In this document: positions 33,868 to 43,046 of the stretch, one piece after another | Layout: the number at the start of each line of letters is the position of its first letter | Numbering within the stretch: position 1 is the first letter of the stretch | Assembly (NCBI RefSeq): GCF_013466605.1 | Contig: NZ_CP059162.1 | Coordinates: forward strand, 186,001-250,000 | Direction: 5' to 3' | Origin: Pseudomonas chlororaphis subsp. aurantiaca | GTDB lineage: Bacteria > Pseudomonadota > Gammaproteobacteria > Pseudomonadales > Pseudomonadaceae | DNA: 64,000 bases | Translations under genes and position numbers: made by a program | The notes under the pieces: model-generated | Seen by the model: only the letters and a program-made list of their open reading frames with translations | Told to the model about the DNA's origin: nothing | Databases searched by the model: none

Positions 33868-34027
33868 GAACCGTCCCGTACATTCACTACTTTTCACATG
33901 GAAAGGTTGGGCCGCCTGGCCCGGCCGGTGCTAATCTTCGGCAGTTTTACGCACAGTCGAGCCACAACCCGTACCGGGTTCAGGGAAGACGACCACACAT
34001 TCAACAACGGATCGATCGGGTCAAATA

Positions 34028-35536
34028 ATGAATAAATCAGCAGGCGTACTGTTAGGAATCGTCGTCGCAGTGGGGGCTATCAGCGCCGGCGGCGCCTGGT
34101 ATACCGGGACCAAGCTGGAAGGGGTGCTGCAAACCTCTATCGCTGATGCCAACAAGGAACTCCAGGCAGCCATGGTCGGTTCCAACGGTACCGCCAGCCT
34201 GGAGCTGGTATCGCTGGAGCGCAATCTGTTCAGCAGCACCGCGCGCTACCGCCTCAAGGGCCAGGGCGAGATGTTCGGCGACAGCGCCGAGGGCGTCGAA
34301 CTGCTGTTCGTCGACCGCATCGAACACGGCCCGCTGCCGTTCTCGCGCCTGATGACCCTGAAATGGCTGCCGGTCATGGCCACCAGTCACTACGAGCTGG
34401 AAAAGAACGCCCTGACCGAAAAATGGTTCGCCGCCACCAAGGATGTTTCCCCGCTCAAGGGCGTGGTCAACCTGGGTTACGACCGTTCCGCCACCGGCAA
34501 CCTGGAGTTGCTGCCGCTGGACACGGCCCTGGACGACAAGTCGACCCTCAAGTTCTCCGGGCTGAAGCTGGACCTCTCGACCAGCGCCGAAGCGCAGAAG
34601 GTCAAGGCCGAAGGCTACATGGACAGCCTCAAGCTCAACAGCGTCGCCGAAGACCAGACCCCGGTGCAGGTCGAGCTCAACGGCCTGACCCTGGCCAGCA
34701 ACCTGACCAAGAGCAACTATGGCTTCTACGTCGGCGACAACACCCTGGAGCTGACCAGCACCAAGGCCACGTTCGGCGAGAAACAGTCGGTGCTCAGCTT
34801 CAAGAATTCGCAAATCAAGAGCGCCACCGACGAGACCGGCGCCCACCTGGCCGGCCGCGCCGACTACAAGATCGGCGAAGTCGCCCTCAACGGCAAAGCC
34901 GTCGGTTCGGCGCAAATGACCTGGAGCATGAAGAACCTCGACATCGCCTCCGGCATGTCGCTGATGCAGGTCTACCAGAACAAGCTGCAACCCTACGAAG
35001 ACGCCGTCGCCGCGGCCGAAGCCGCCGGTGAGCCAGCGCCCGAGCTGAACCTGAGCGAGGCCGAGCAGGCCCAGGTCAAGGCCGACCTGGACAAGCTGCT
35101 GGCTGCCCAGCCGCACATCGCCCTGGAAAACCTCTCGTTCAAGACCACCAACGGCGAAAGCCGCCTGAGCCTGGTGGTGGACCTGAACAAGCCGCAATCC
35201 ATGGAACTGCCACCGGCCGAACTGAGCAAGCAACTGCTCACCCAGCTGAACCTGAACCTGCTGCTGTCCAAGCCGATGATCGCCGACGTGGCGGCGTTGC
35301 AGGCGCAACTGGACGGTGTGACCGACGCCAAGGCGATCGCCGACCAGGGCAGCATGGCCGCCGACATGGTCAGCGGCATGGCGCTGGGCACCCAGCTGGC
35401 CAAGCTGGAAGGCAACGACATCGTCTCCAAGGTGCGCTACGCCAACAACGAAGTGGACTTCAACGGCCAGAAAATGACGCCTGAGCAGTTCGTCGGTTTT
35501 GTCATGAGCAAACTGGGACCAGTCACCATCCAGTAA
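34028..35536 (+). CDS. YdgA-family (DUF945) membrane-anchored periplasmic protein
   Basis: A 502-residue protein of the DUF945/YdgA family. A single N-terminal anchor (GVLLGIVVAVGAISAGGAWY) is followed by a long beta-rich periplasmic part, with typical YKIGEVALNGKAVGSAQMTW and LLLSKPMIADVAALQAQL, and the end KMTPEQFVGFVMSKLG. Family function is poorly defined. A strong terminator pair follows. Confidence 0.85.
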   Translation: MNKSAGVLLGIVVAVGAISAGGAWYTGTKLEGVLQTSIADANKELQAAMVGSNGTASLELVSLERNLFSSTARYRLKGQGEMFGDSAEGVELLFVDRIEHGPLPFSRLMTLKWLPVMATSHYELEKNALTEKWFAATKDVSPLKGVVNLGYDRSATGNLELLPLDTALDDKSTLKFSGLKLDLSTSAEAQKVKAEGYMDSLKLNSVAEDQTPVQVELNGLTLASNLTKSNYGFYVGDNTLELTSTKATFGEKQSVLSFKNSQIKSATDETGAHLAGRADYKIGEVALNGKAVGSAQMTWSMKNLDIASGMSLMQVYQNKLQPYEDAVAAAEAAGEPAPELNLSEAEQAQVKADLDKLLAAQPHIALENLSFKTTNGESRLSLVVDLNKPQSMELPPAELSKQLLTQLNLNLLLSKPMIADVAALQAQLDGVTDAKAIADQGSMAADMVSGMALGTQLAKLEGNDIVSKVRYANNEVDFNGQKMTPEQFVGFVMSKLGPVTIQ

Positions 35537-35542
35537 ACCTCG

Positions 35543-35613
35543 AAAACCCCTTCGCGGGGTTTTCAGCCAGAAACGCCCGGCCTCCGTAGTACGGATCCGC
35601 CGGGCGTTTTTTT
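35543..35613 (+). terminator. two tandem terminators after the YdgA gene
   Basis: First hairpin AAAACCCC/GGGGTTTT (35543-35550 with 35556-35563). Second: AAACGCCCGGC (35571-35581) with GCCGGGCGTTT (35599-35609) followed by a T tract to 35613, a strong Rho-independent terminator. The rest of the 313-bp gap up to pgaA, 35614-35849, contains no gene that I can support and presumably carries the pga promoter and leader. Confidence 0.85.
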
Positions 35614-35849
35614 GCCTGCATCCGACTGGAGAACCCCCGCCCAGAGCCTCCTTGAATAGGGCTACAGGCCACGTCATTCGTGGGTTCGGGCAGAAACGAA
35701 TCTGAAGAAATATTGCATTTGCGCATCTGCATCAGCCTTGCATGGAAGACTCCGCCCCAATCTGGCCGAGTCATCTGATTCGGCTTCCTGGCACGTATCA
35801 GGCGGGGGGACACAAGACCCCGGCCAGCCATGTAAGGACGCTGAAGAAA

Positions 35850-38327
35850 ATGCCGCCCATTGTTCACCCCGTTCGCCTTTATGGTTTGCGACCGCTGCTG
35901 CGCCTGGCGTTATGCAGCCAATTGCTGTGGCCGACCCTGGCCCTCGCCGACCCGGCGTACGACCGCCTGATTCTCGACGCCCGCGCCGGCAGCTATGCGC
36001 CAGCCCTGAGCCATTTGCGCCAGGTGCCGGCCGACCGCCTGAACACCGGGCTGGTCAGCGACCACCTGCAGATCGCCAGCTGGGCCGGCCTCGACGCCGA
36101 GGTGGTGAATGTCTATGAAACCCAGGCCCGTGGCCGGGTGCTGCCGATCCAGGCGCTGACCGCCACCGCCCGTGCCTACCGCAATCTGCAGCGCTGGGAC
36201 TCGGCGATCCAGGTCTACCGCCTGGCCCTCGAACGCGACCCGCGCAATCCCGACCTGCAACTGGGTCTGGCCCTGACCCAGGCCGACGCCGGCAAGCCCG
36301 AGGAAGCCGTGCGCCGCGCCCGCGAGTTGGTGGCGGCCAAGCCTGACGATGCCACCCGCCGCCTGGCCCTGGGCTACGCCCTGACCCGCGCCGGTTCGAC
36401 GTATGACGCGCTGTTCGAGTTCGACCAGGCGTTCATCCGCGCCGGCAACCGGCCGGAAGTCGCCCGCGAATACGTGTTCGCCCTGCAACGGGCACGCCTG
36501 CCGGAGCCGGCCTTGCGCCTGGCCCGCCAGCGCCCGGGGCTGATCGATCCGGTGATTGAGCGTCGCCTGCAAGGCGACCTGGCCGCCGAGCGCGTGCGCC
36601 TGGCCGAGCTGGCCACCCGCAGCGAGAAGGAGCGGTATGTCATCGCCGACCGTGCCCTGGCCGATTACGACCAACTGCTCGCCACCTGGACCCCGGACCC
36701 GGCGGCCAAGGACGACGTGACCCGCTGGCGCATCGACCGCATGGGCGCGCTCAAGGCCCGGGCGCGCACCGCCCAGGTGATCGACCAATACCACGAGCTG
36801 ACCGCCGAAGACGTGGCTATCCCCACCTACGCCCTGCGCTGGGTGGCGGCCTCCTACCTGGACCAGCGCCAGCCGGAGATCGCCAGCGACCTCTATCGCC
36901 AGGTGCTGGCGGCGCCGGATGCCGATGTCGGCGACCGCGTCGAAGACAGCACCGCGCTGTATTACGCCTTGCTGGAAAACGACCGCCCACAGGAGGCGCA
37001 ACAGGTCGCCGACGACCTGGCCAGGAACCAGAAACCGCGGGTCGAGCTCAAGGGCCTGCCGGTGGGCAACCCCAACGATGAATGGATGGACGCCCAGCAA
37101 CTCGCCGCCCAGTCCGGTACCTACAGCGCCGACCTGCCGGGCAGCGAGCAGCGCCTGGCCAGCCTGGTGGACCAGGCGCCGGGCAATATCGGCTTGCGCG
37201 TGGCCCAGGCCAACCTGTACCTGGCCCGGGACTGGCCGCGTCGCGCCGAGGGCCTGCTCAAGGAAACCGAGAGCATGGCGCCGCGCGATGTCGGCCTCGA
37301 GGTCGCCCAGGGTCACACCGCCCAGGACCTGCAGGAATGGCGTCAGCTCGATGCCCTGACCGACGATGTGGTGCAGCGTTATCCCGACAACCGTCAGGTG
37401 CAGCGCCTGGCCCGCCAGCGCCAAGTGCACGACATGGCCGAGCTGCGGGTCGAGACCTATGGCGGCAAGAGCTACGGCGGCGGCAACAACGGCGCCGGCG
37501 CGGTTTCCGGCAGCAAGGATTTCGGCATCGAGACGGTGCTCTACAGCCCGCCGATCGATGAAGACTGGCGGCTGTTCGGCGGCCTCGGCTATGCCACCGG
37601 CGACTTCCAGGAAGGCACCGGGCATCACCGCTGGCAGCGTATCGGCGTGGAACGCCGGACCCGCGACATGACCCTGGAAGCGGAAGTCTCCAACCATTCC
37701 TACGGCTTCGACGACAAGCAGGGCGCGCGGCTGTCCCTGGCCCGCGACATCGATGATCACTGGCAGTACGGCGCCAGCCTGGAATACCTCTCGGCCAATA
37801 CCCCGCTACGGGCGCTCAACAGCAACATCTACGCCAATGGCGGCAGCGCGTTCCTGCGCTGGCGGGCCAACGAGAGCCGTGAATGGCGGCTGGCCCTGAG
37901 CCCCTCGCACTTCAGCGACGGCAACAACCGTTTCGAAGCCCTGCTCACCGGTCGCGAGGGCATCTATGCCACGCCGCATGTGCAGGTCGACCTGGGGCTG
38001 GAAGTCGGCGCCAGCCGCAACACCAAGGAAGACACGCCCTACTTCAACCCCAAGTCGGACTTCACGGTGCTGCCGACGGTGAACGTCAACCACGTGCTCT
38101 ATCACCGCTACGAAACCTCCTGGAGCCAGCAGTTCCAGGCGGGCGCCGGTACCTACAGCCAGCGCGATTACTCCACCGGGGCGATCGGCCTGCTCAGCTA
38201 TGGCCAGCGCGTGACCTGGAACGACGTGTTCGAAGCCGGGGCCGCCCTGAGCGTGCTCAACCGGCCTTACGACGGCGACCGGGAAACCGACCTGCGCCTG
38301 CTCCTCGACCTTACCTATCGCTTCTAG
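35850..38327 (+). CDS. pgaA: PgaA, outer-membrane PNAG export porin
   Basis: An 825-residue outer-membrane protein exporting poly-beta-1,6-N-acetylglucosamine. A signal peptide (LLRLALCSQLLWPTLALA) precedes TPR helices (RWDSAIQVYRLALERDPRNP; RLALGYALTRAGSTYDALFE) that bind the deacetylated polymer in the periplasm; the last about 300 residues form a beta-barrel ending in LRLLLDLTYRF with the C-terminal Phe. The start is placed at ATG 35850 because the signal peptide begins there; an earlier in-frame ATG at 35742 would prepend an unlikely 36-residue tail. First gene of pgaABCD, 12 bp before pgaB. Confidence 0.95.
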   Translation: MPPIVHPVRLYGLRPLLRLALCSQLLWPTLALADPAYDRLILDARAGSYAPALSHLRQVPADRLNTGLVSDHLQIASWAGLDAEVVNVYETQARGRVLPIQALTATARAYRNLQRWDSAIQVYRLALERDPRNPDLQLGLALTQADAGKPEEAVRRARELVAAKPDDATRRLALGYALTRAGSTYDALFEFDQAFIRAGNRPEVAREYVFALQRARLPEPALRLARQRPGLIDPVIERRLQGDLAAERVRLAELATRSEKERYVIADRALADYDQLLATWTPDPAAKDDVTRWRIDRMGALKARARTAQVIDQYHELTAEDVAIPTYALRWVAASYLDQRQPEIASDLYRQVLAAPDADVGDRVEDSTALYYALLENDRPQEAQQVADDLARNQKPRVELKGLPVGNPNDEWMDAQQLAAQSGTYSADLPGSEQRLASLVDQAPGNIGLRVAQANLYLARDWPRRAEGLLKETESMAPRDVGLEVAQGHTAQDLQEWRQLDALTDDVVQRYPDNRQVQRLARQRQVHDMAELRVETYGGKSYGGGNNGAGAVSGSKDFGIETVLYSPPIDEDWRLFGGLGYATGDFQEGTGHHRWQRIGVERRTRDMTLEAEVSNHSYGFDDKQGARLSLARDIDDHWQYGASLEYLSANTPLRALNSNIYANGGSAFLRWRANESREWRLALSPSHFSDGNNRFEALLTGREGIYATPHVQVDLGLEVGASRNTKEDTPYFNPKSDFTVLPTVNVNHVLYHRYETSWSQQFQAGAGTYSQRDYSTGAIGLLSYGQRVTWNDVFEAGAALSVLNRPYDGDRETDLRLLLDLTYRF

Positions 38328-38339
38328 AAGAGTCCGAAG

Positions 38340-40337
38340 ATGCCTCCGATGACCCGTTGCATCCTCCTGCTGGGAGCCCTGATTCTCAGCGCCTGCGCCC
38401 AGCCCGCCGCGGATTTCCTGCCGCCGGCGCAACGCCCCGTGCCCGCCAGCGAAACCCCGTGGCCGAAAAACCACGTGCTGGGCATTGCCTACCACGACGT
38501 CGAAGACCGCGACCCCGACCAGGCGGTGGTGGCCGTGCGCACCGAACGCTTGATCGAACAGCTGGCCTGGCTGCGCGAGAACGGCTACCAGCCGGTCACC
38601 GTGGACCAGATCATGGCGGCGCGCAAAGGCGGCCCCGAGCTGCCGGCCAAGGCCGTGCTGCTGAGCTTCGACGACGGTTATGCGAGCTTCTACACCCGCG
38701 TGCTGCCGGTGCTGCGCAGCTACAACTGGCATGCCCTGCTGGCGCCGGTGGGGGCGTGGGTCGATACCCCGCTGAACCAGCCGGTGGATTTTGCCGGCAC
38801 CCCGCGCAAGCGCTCGGACTTCCTGACCTGGCAGCAGGTCCGCGAGATCTCCCGTTCCGGCCTGGTGGAAATCGCCGCCCACACCGATGCCAACCACAAA
38901 GGTGTGCTGGCCAACCCCCAGGGCAACCTGCAACCGGCCGCCGCCACCCGGCGCTATGACGCCAGCAGCGGGCGCTATGAAAGCGAGGCCGAGTTCGAGG
39001 CGCGTCTGCGCAGCGACGTGGCGGCGATCTCGAAAAAAATCCGCGCCGCCACCGGCTACAGCCCGCGCGTCTGGGTCTGGCCATACGGCGCCGCCGACGG
39101 CACGGCGCTGCGGGTGGTGGGCGAGCAGGGCTACGACATGGCCCTGACCCTCGACGACGGCCTCGATACCCTCGACAACCTGATGAGCAGCCCGCGGTTC
39201 CTGGTGTCCTCGGACCCGGATGGCATCCATTTCTCCAACAGCATCGTCGGCGTCGAAGCCAGCAACCCGATGCGCGTGGCCCATGTCGACCTGGACAACG
39301 TCTACGACCCGGACCCGCAGCAGCAGGAAATCAACCTCGGCAAGCTGGTCCAGCGCATGGCCGACCTGGGCGTGAATACCGTGTTCCTGCAAGCCTTCGC
39401 CGACCCCAAGGGCGATGGCCTGGTGCACTCGCTGTACTTCGCCAACCGTCACCTGCCGGTGCGCGCCGACATCTTCGACCGGGTCGCCTGGCAACTGCGC
39501 ACCCGGGCCAACGTCAAGGTGTTCGCCTGGATGCCGGTGCTGAGTTTCGCCCTCGACCCGAGCCTGCCGCGCGTGACCCGCTGGGACCCGGAAACCGGCC
39601 AGGTCGCGGTCGACCCCGACCAGTACCGGCGCCTGTCGCCGTTCGACCCGAAGGTGCGGCGCATCATCGGTGAGATCTACCAAGACGTGGCGCGCCTGAC
39701 CTCGGTGGACGGCATCCTCTACCATGACGACGCGGTGCTCTCCGACTTCGAAGACGCCAGCCCCGAAGCGCTGCGCACCTACGCCGCCAATGGCTTGCCC
39801 GGCTCGATCGCCGCCTTGCGCGCCGATCCGGCGACCCTGCAGCGCTGGACCCGCTTCAAGAGCCGCTACCTGATCGACTTCACCCATGAGCTGACCGCCA
39901 AGGTCAAGGCGATCCGCGGGCCGCAGGTGCTGACCGCGCGCAACCTGTTCGCCGAGCCGATGCTCAACCCGCAGAGCGAAGCCTGGTTCGCCCAGAACCT
40001 CGACGACTTCCTCGCCCACTACGACTGGACCGCGCCGATGGCCATGCCGTTGATGGAGGGCCAGCAGCGCAAGGCTTCCGGCGCCTGGCTGGAGCAACTG
40101 GTGGCCACGGTCAAGGCACGCCCCGGCGCGCTCAACCGTACCGTCTTCGAACTGCAGGCCCGGGACTGGGCGCAAAAACCGGCGAGCGATATCGACGCCG
40201 CGCAGATGGCCGACTGGATGGGCCGACTCAAGCGCCAGGGCGCGACCAGTTTCGGCTACTACCCGGATAACTTTCTCGAGAACTCGCCGGACCTGAAGAC
40301 CATCCGTCCTGCGCTCTCCACCAAGTGGAATCCTTAA
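38340..40337 (+). CDS. pgaB: PgaB, poly-GlcNAc N-deacetylase lipoprotein
   Basis: A 665-residue outer-membrane lipoprotein (lipobox LILSAC) with an N-terminal family-4 polysaccharide deacetylase domain: LGIAYHDVEDRD, LLSFDDGYASFY with the catalytic Asp pair, and a His motif in IAAHTDANHKG. The C-terminal half is a glycoside-hydrolase-like domain (DVARLTSVDGILYHDDAV; YDWTAPMAMPLMEG) that binds and cleaves PNAG. It partially deacetylates the polymer before export through PgaA. Full length. Confidence 0.95.
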   Translation: MPPMTRCILLLGALILSACAQPAADFLPPAQRPVPASETPWPKNHVLGIAYHDVEDRDPDQAVVAVRTERLIEQLAWLRENGYQPVTVDQIMAARKGGPELPAKAVLLSFDDGYASFYTRVLPVLRSYNWHALLAPVGAWVDTPLNQPVDFAGTPRKRSDFLTWQQVREISRSGLVEIAAHTDANHKGVLANPQGNLQPAAATRRYDASSGRYESEAEFEARLRSDVAAISKKIRAATGYSPRVWVWPYGAADGTALRVVGEQGYDMALTLDDGLDTLDNLMSSPRFLVSSDPDGIHFSNSIVGVEASNPMRVAHVDLDNVYDPDPQQQEINLGKLVQRMADLGVNTVFLQAFADPKGDGLVHSLYFANRHLPVRADIFDRVAWQLRTRANVKVFAWMPVLSFALDPSLPRVTRWDPETGQVAVDPDQYRRLSPFDPKVRRIIGEIYQDVARLTSVDGILYHDDAVLSDFEDASPEALRTYAANGLPGSIAALRADPATLQRWTRFKSRYLIDFTHELTAKVKAIRGPQVLTARNLFAEPMLNPQSEAWFAQNLDDFLAHYDWTAPMAMPLMEGQQRKASGAWLEQLVATVKARPGALNRTVFELQARDWAQKPASDIDAAQMADWMGRLKRQGATSFGYYPDNFLENSPDLKTIRPALSTKWNP

Positions 40338-40340
40338 ATC

Positions 40341-41690
40341 ATGTTGGATCGACTGTTAGCCCTGCTCGTTCTGGCGATTGTCCTCGGTGTGCCGCTGGGC
40401 CTGATCTTCCTGGTGACCGGCCAGTTCCTGATGGACTTCGTGTTCTTCTACCCGCTGTTCATGTCCGGCCTGTGGATCGCCGGCGGCCTGTACTTCTGGC
40501 TGCACTGGGAACGCCACTGGCCCTGGAAGGACGACACCTTGCCGCCGGCGCTGGCGGGCGAGCCGCTGATCAGCATCCTGATCCCTTGCTACAACGAGGG
40601 CGACAACGCGGCGGACACCATCCACGCGGCGTTGGCCCAGCACTACCCGAACATCGAAGTCATCGCGATCAACGACGGCTCCAAGGACAACACCGCGCAA
40701 GTGCTGGATGCCCTGGCGCTGGAGGATCCACGGCTGCGGGTGGTGCACCTGGCCCAAAACCAGGGCAAGGCCGTGGCCCTGCGCATGGGCGCCGTGGCGG
40801 CGCGCAGCGAATACCTGGTGTGTATCGACGGCGACGCGCTGCTGGCGCCGAACACCGCGGCCTACCTGGTGGCGCCGCTGCTGGAGAATGCGCGCCTGGG
40901 CGCGGTGACCGGCAACCCGCGGATCCGCACCCGCTCGACCCTGGTGGGCCGGGTCCAAGTGGGCGAGTTCTCCTCGATCATCGGCCTGATCAAGCGCACC
41001 CAGCGGGTGTTCGGGCGGATCTTCACGGTCTCCGGGGTGATTGTCGCCTTCCGCCGTTCGGCCCTGCACCGGGTCGGCTACTGGAGCCCGGACATGATCA
41101 CCGAAGACATCGACATCAGCTGGAAGCTGCAGCTCGATCACTGGAGCATCTTCTACGAGCCACGGGCGCTGTGCTGGATCCTCATGCCGGAAACCCTGCA
41201 CGGCTTGTGGAAGCAGCGCCTGCGCTGGGCCCAGGGCGGCGCCGAGGTGCTGTTCAAGAACATCCGCGGGATCTGGCAATGGCGCCACCGCTACCTCTGG
41301 CCGCTGTTGTTCGAGTACTGCCTGTCCACCGGCTGGGCCTTCACCTTCCTGCTGTCGGTGATCTTCTGGGGCGTCGGCAAGTTCATCGTCATGCCCGAAG
41401 CCATCGCCGTCGACCGCCTGATGCCGCCGGCCTTCACCGGGCTGGTGCTGGCGATGGTCTGCCTGCTGCAGTTCGCGGTCAGCATCCTGATCGACCGCCG
41501 GTATGAAAAGGGCTTGGGCAAGACCATGTTCTGGGTGGTCTGGTACCCCCTGGTGTTCTGGTTCGTCAGCCTGCTCACCACGCTTGTCAGTTTCCCCAAG
41601 GTGCTGTTCAGCCAACACCAGAAGCGTGCGCGCTGGATCAGCCCCGACCGTGGCATCAAGCCCATAGATGATGAAGAGGAGGCTCGCTGA
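40341..41690 (+). CDS. pgaC: PgaC, processive beta-1,6-GlcNAc transferase
   Basis: A 449-residue inner-membrane GT2 synthase that polymerises UDP-GlcNAc. Two N-terminal helices lead to the GT domain with [38 protein letters not shown] and QRLRWAQGG, i.e. all D, D, TED and QxxRW motifs intact, followed by C-terminal helices. Activity in the family needs PgaD and is stimulated by c-di-GMP, which fits the GGDEF/EAL genes near the window's end without proving a link. Stop and pgaD start share one base. Confidence 0.96.
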   Translation: MLDRLLALLVLAIVLGVPLGLIFLVTGQFLMDFVFFYPLFMSGLWIAGGLYFWLHWERHWPWKDDTLPPALAGEPLISILIPCYNEGDNAADTIHAALAQHYPNIEVIAINDGSKDNTAQVLDALALEDPRLRVVHLAQNQGKAVALRMGAVAARSEYLVCIDGDALLAPNTAAYLVAPLLENARLGAVTGNPRIRTRSTLVGRVQVGEFSSIIGLIKRTQRVFGRIFTVSGVIVAFRRSALHRVGYWSPDMITEDIDISWKLQLDHWSIFYEPRALCWILMPETLHGLWKQRLRWAQGGAEVLFKNIRGIWQWRHRYLWPLLFEYCLSTGWAFTFLLSVIFWGVGKFIVMPEAIAVDRLMPPAFTGLVLAMVCLLQFAVSILIDRRYEKGLGKTMFWVVWYPLVFWFVSLLTTLVSFPKVLFSQHQKRARWISPDRGIKPIDDEEEAR

Positions 41691-42166
41691 TGAAGATCAT
41701 CAGAACCCGTCAACGCCCATTGCTGGTGCTCGTCGATGCGGCGTTCACCGTGCTGGCCTGGATCGGCCTGGTGTACCTGCTGGCGCGCGGCCTGTGGCCG
41801 CTGATCGACACCCACGACGGCCCGCGTATCGAAATCGGCGTGCTCGAGGCGCTGGGCACCTTGCAGATCTACCTGTGGGTGGCCCTGCTCAATGCCGCCG
41901 TGCTGATCCTCTGGGCGCGTTACCAGCAGCGCAAGAGCAAAAGTTTTTCCCGGCGCCGCCTGCCGTCGCCGGCGGTGGACGACCGGCGCCTGAGCGAAAG
42001 CTTCAAGCTCAGCGCCGCCAACTTTGCGCGCATGCGCCAGCCCGGGACCATGACGGTGCACAACGACGAGGAGGGCGGCATCAGCCTTGTCACCACCGGC
42101 TTCATGCGCCTCAACGCCGAACGTGCGCCGCATGCGCCGGTGCTGGCGGATGCCATGGAGCGCTGA
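41690..42166 (+). CDS. pgaD: PgaD, c-di-GMP-responsive partner of PgaC
   Basis: A 158-residue protein with two transmembrane helices (VDAAFTVLAWIGLVYLLA and TLQIYLWVALLNAAVLIL) and a basic cytosolic tail (YQQRKSKSFSRRR). PgaD binds c-di-GMP together with PgaC in E. coli. The start is fused to the pgaC stop in TGATG. It is the last gene of the operon and is followed by a terminator. Confidence 0.93.
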   Translation: MKIIRTRQRPLLVLVDAAFTVLAWIGLVYLLARGLWPLIDTHDGPRIEIGVLEALGTLQIYLWVALLNAAVLILWARYQQRKSKSFSRRRLPSPAVDDRRLSESFKLSAANFARMRQPGTMTVHNDEEGGISLVTTGFMRLNAERAPHAPVLADAMER

Positions 42167-42228
42167 TTCAGCCGCTGATTGAAGGTGGCAGGTCAGGGCG
42201 GCCGGGTAAAAATCCCGGTTGCCGTCGA

Positions 42229-42264
42229 AAAAAGCCCCGGAGTTGAAAAAATCCGGGGTTTTTT
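42229..42264 (+). terminator. terminator of pgaABCD
   Basis: A CCCCGGA (42235-42241) and TCCGGGG (42252-42258) stem, preceded by an A tract and followed by six T residues (42259-42264). This is a canonical Rho-independent structure 63 bp after pgaD. Confidence 0.85.
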
Positions 42265-42397
42265 CGTTTACAAGCGGCTGCGGCTCAAGCTCAATCAGCG
42301 GCAATATCGCTCAAGCGCAACGCTTCGCCGCGCAGCTATAGTCTCCAGGCTCCTGTTTCCAGGCTCCGATGAACCCATTCGCAGAAGGTGCTCGCGT

Positions 42398-42958
42398 ATG
42401 TCCCGTTTTGCTTCTTTCAATACCTGGCTGGCCGCCAGCGCCGTCCTGCTGTGCCTGCAATTGCCGGCCCAGGCCCAGGAGCGTTTCACCCTGAACGTGC
42501 CCGGTGTCTCGGACAACCGCCTCTTCACCCCGGCCAGCGCCAGCGATGCCAAGGGCTGCGGCGGGCATAACCTGTCGCCGGCCCTGGCCTGGACCGCCGG
42601 CCCCGAAGGCACCCGCAGCTACGCCATCGTGATGCACGACCCGGACGGCGCCAAAGGCCAGGGTATCGACCACTGGGTGCATTACGGGATCAAGGCCACG
42701 ACCCGGCAGATCGCCACGGGCGCGGGGGCCAAGGGCACCCTGGAAGGGCTGGGCGGCACCAACAGCAAGGGCACCACCACCTACGTCGGCCCGTGCCCGC
42801 CGGTGGGCGACAGCGCGCACCACTACATCATCCAGATCTACGCCCTGGAGCTGGCGCCCGATGCCTTGCCGGCCGGCCTGACCCGCGCCCAGCTGCTGGA
42901 GAAGATCAACGGCCACGTGCTGCGTAACAGCAGCGTGGTGCGGCGCTATCTGCGCTAA
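42398..42958 (+). CDS. YbhB/YbcL-family (PEBP-like) periplasmic protein
   Basis: A 186-residue phosphatidylethanolamine-binding/Raf-kinase-inhibitor-like protein. A signal peptide (AVLLCLQLPAQAQ) is followed by the family signature HNLSPALAWTAGPEGTRSYA, MHDPDG and DHWVHYGI, with the pocket residues Asp-Pro-Asp and His present. Ligand unknown. AGAAGG lies before the ATG. Confidence 0.9.
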   Translation: MSRFASFNTWLAASAVLLCLQLPAQAQERFTLNVPGVSDNRLFTPASASDAKGCGGHNLSPALAWTAGPEGTRSYAIVMHDPDGAKGQGIDHWVHYGIKATTRQIATGAGAKGTLEGLGGTNSKGTTTYVGPCPPVGDSAHHYIIQIYALELAPDALPAGLTRAQLLEKINGHVLRNSSVVRRYLR

Positions 42959-43046
42959 GAAAAAAATTTTCCGGGGCTTAACCCGAATCGCCCAGGGGCT
43001 TCGTCTGAAGGGGGGAATGGATCAATTTCTCCCGAGGTCAGCTCCC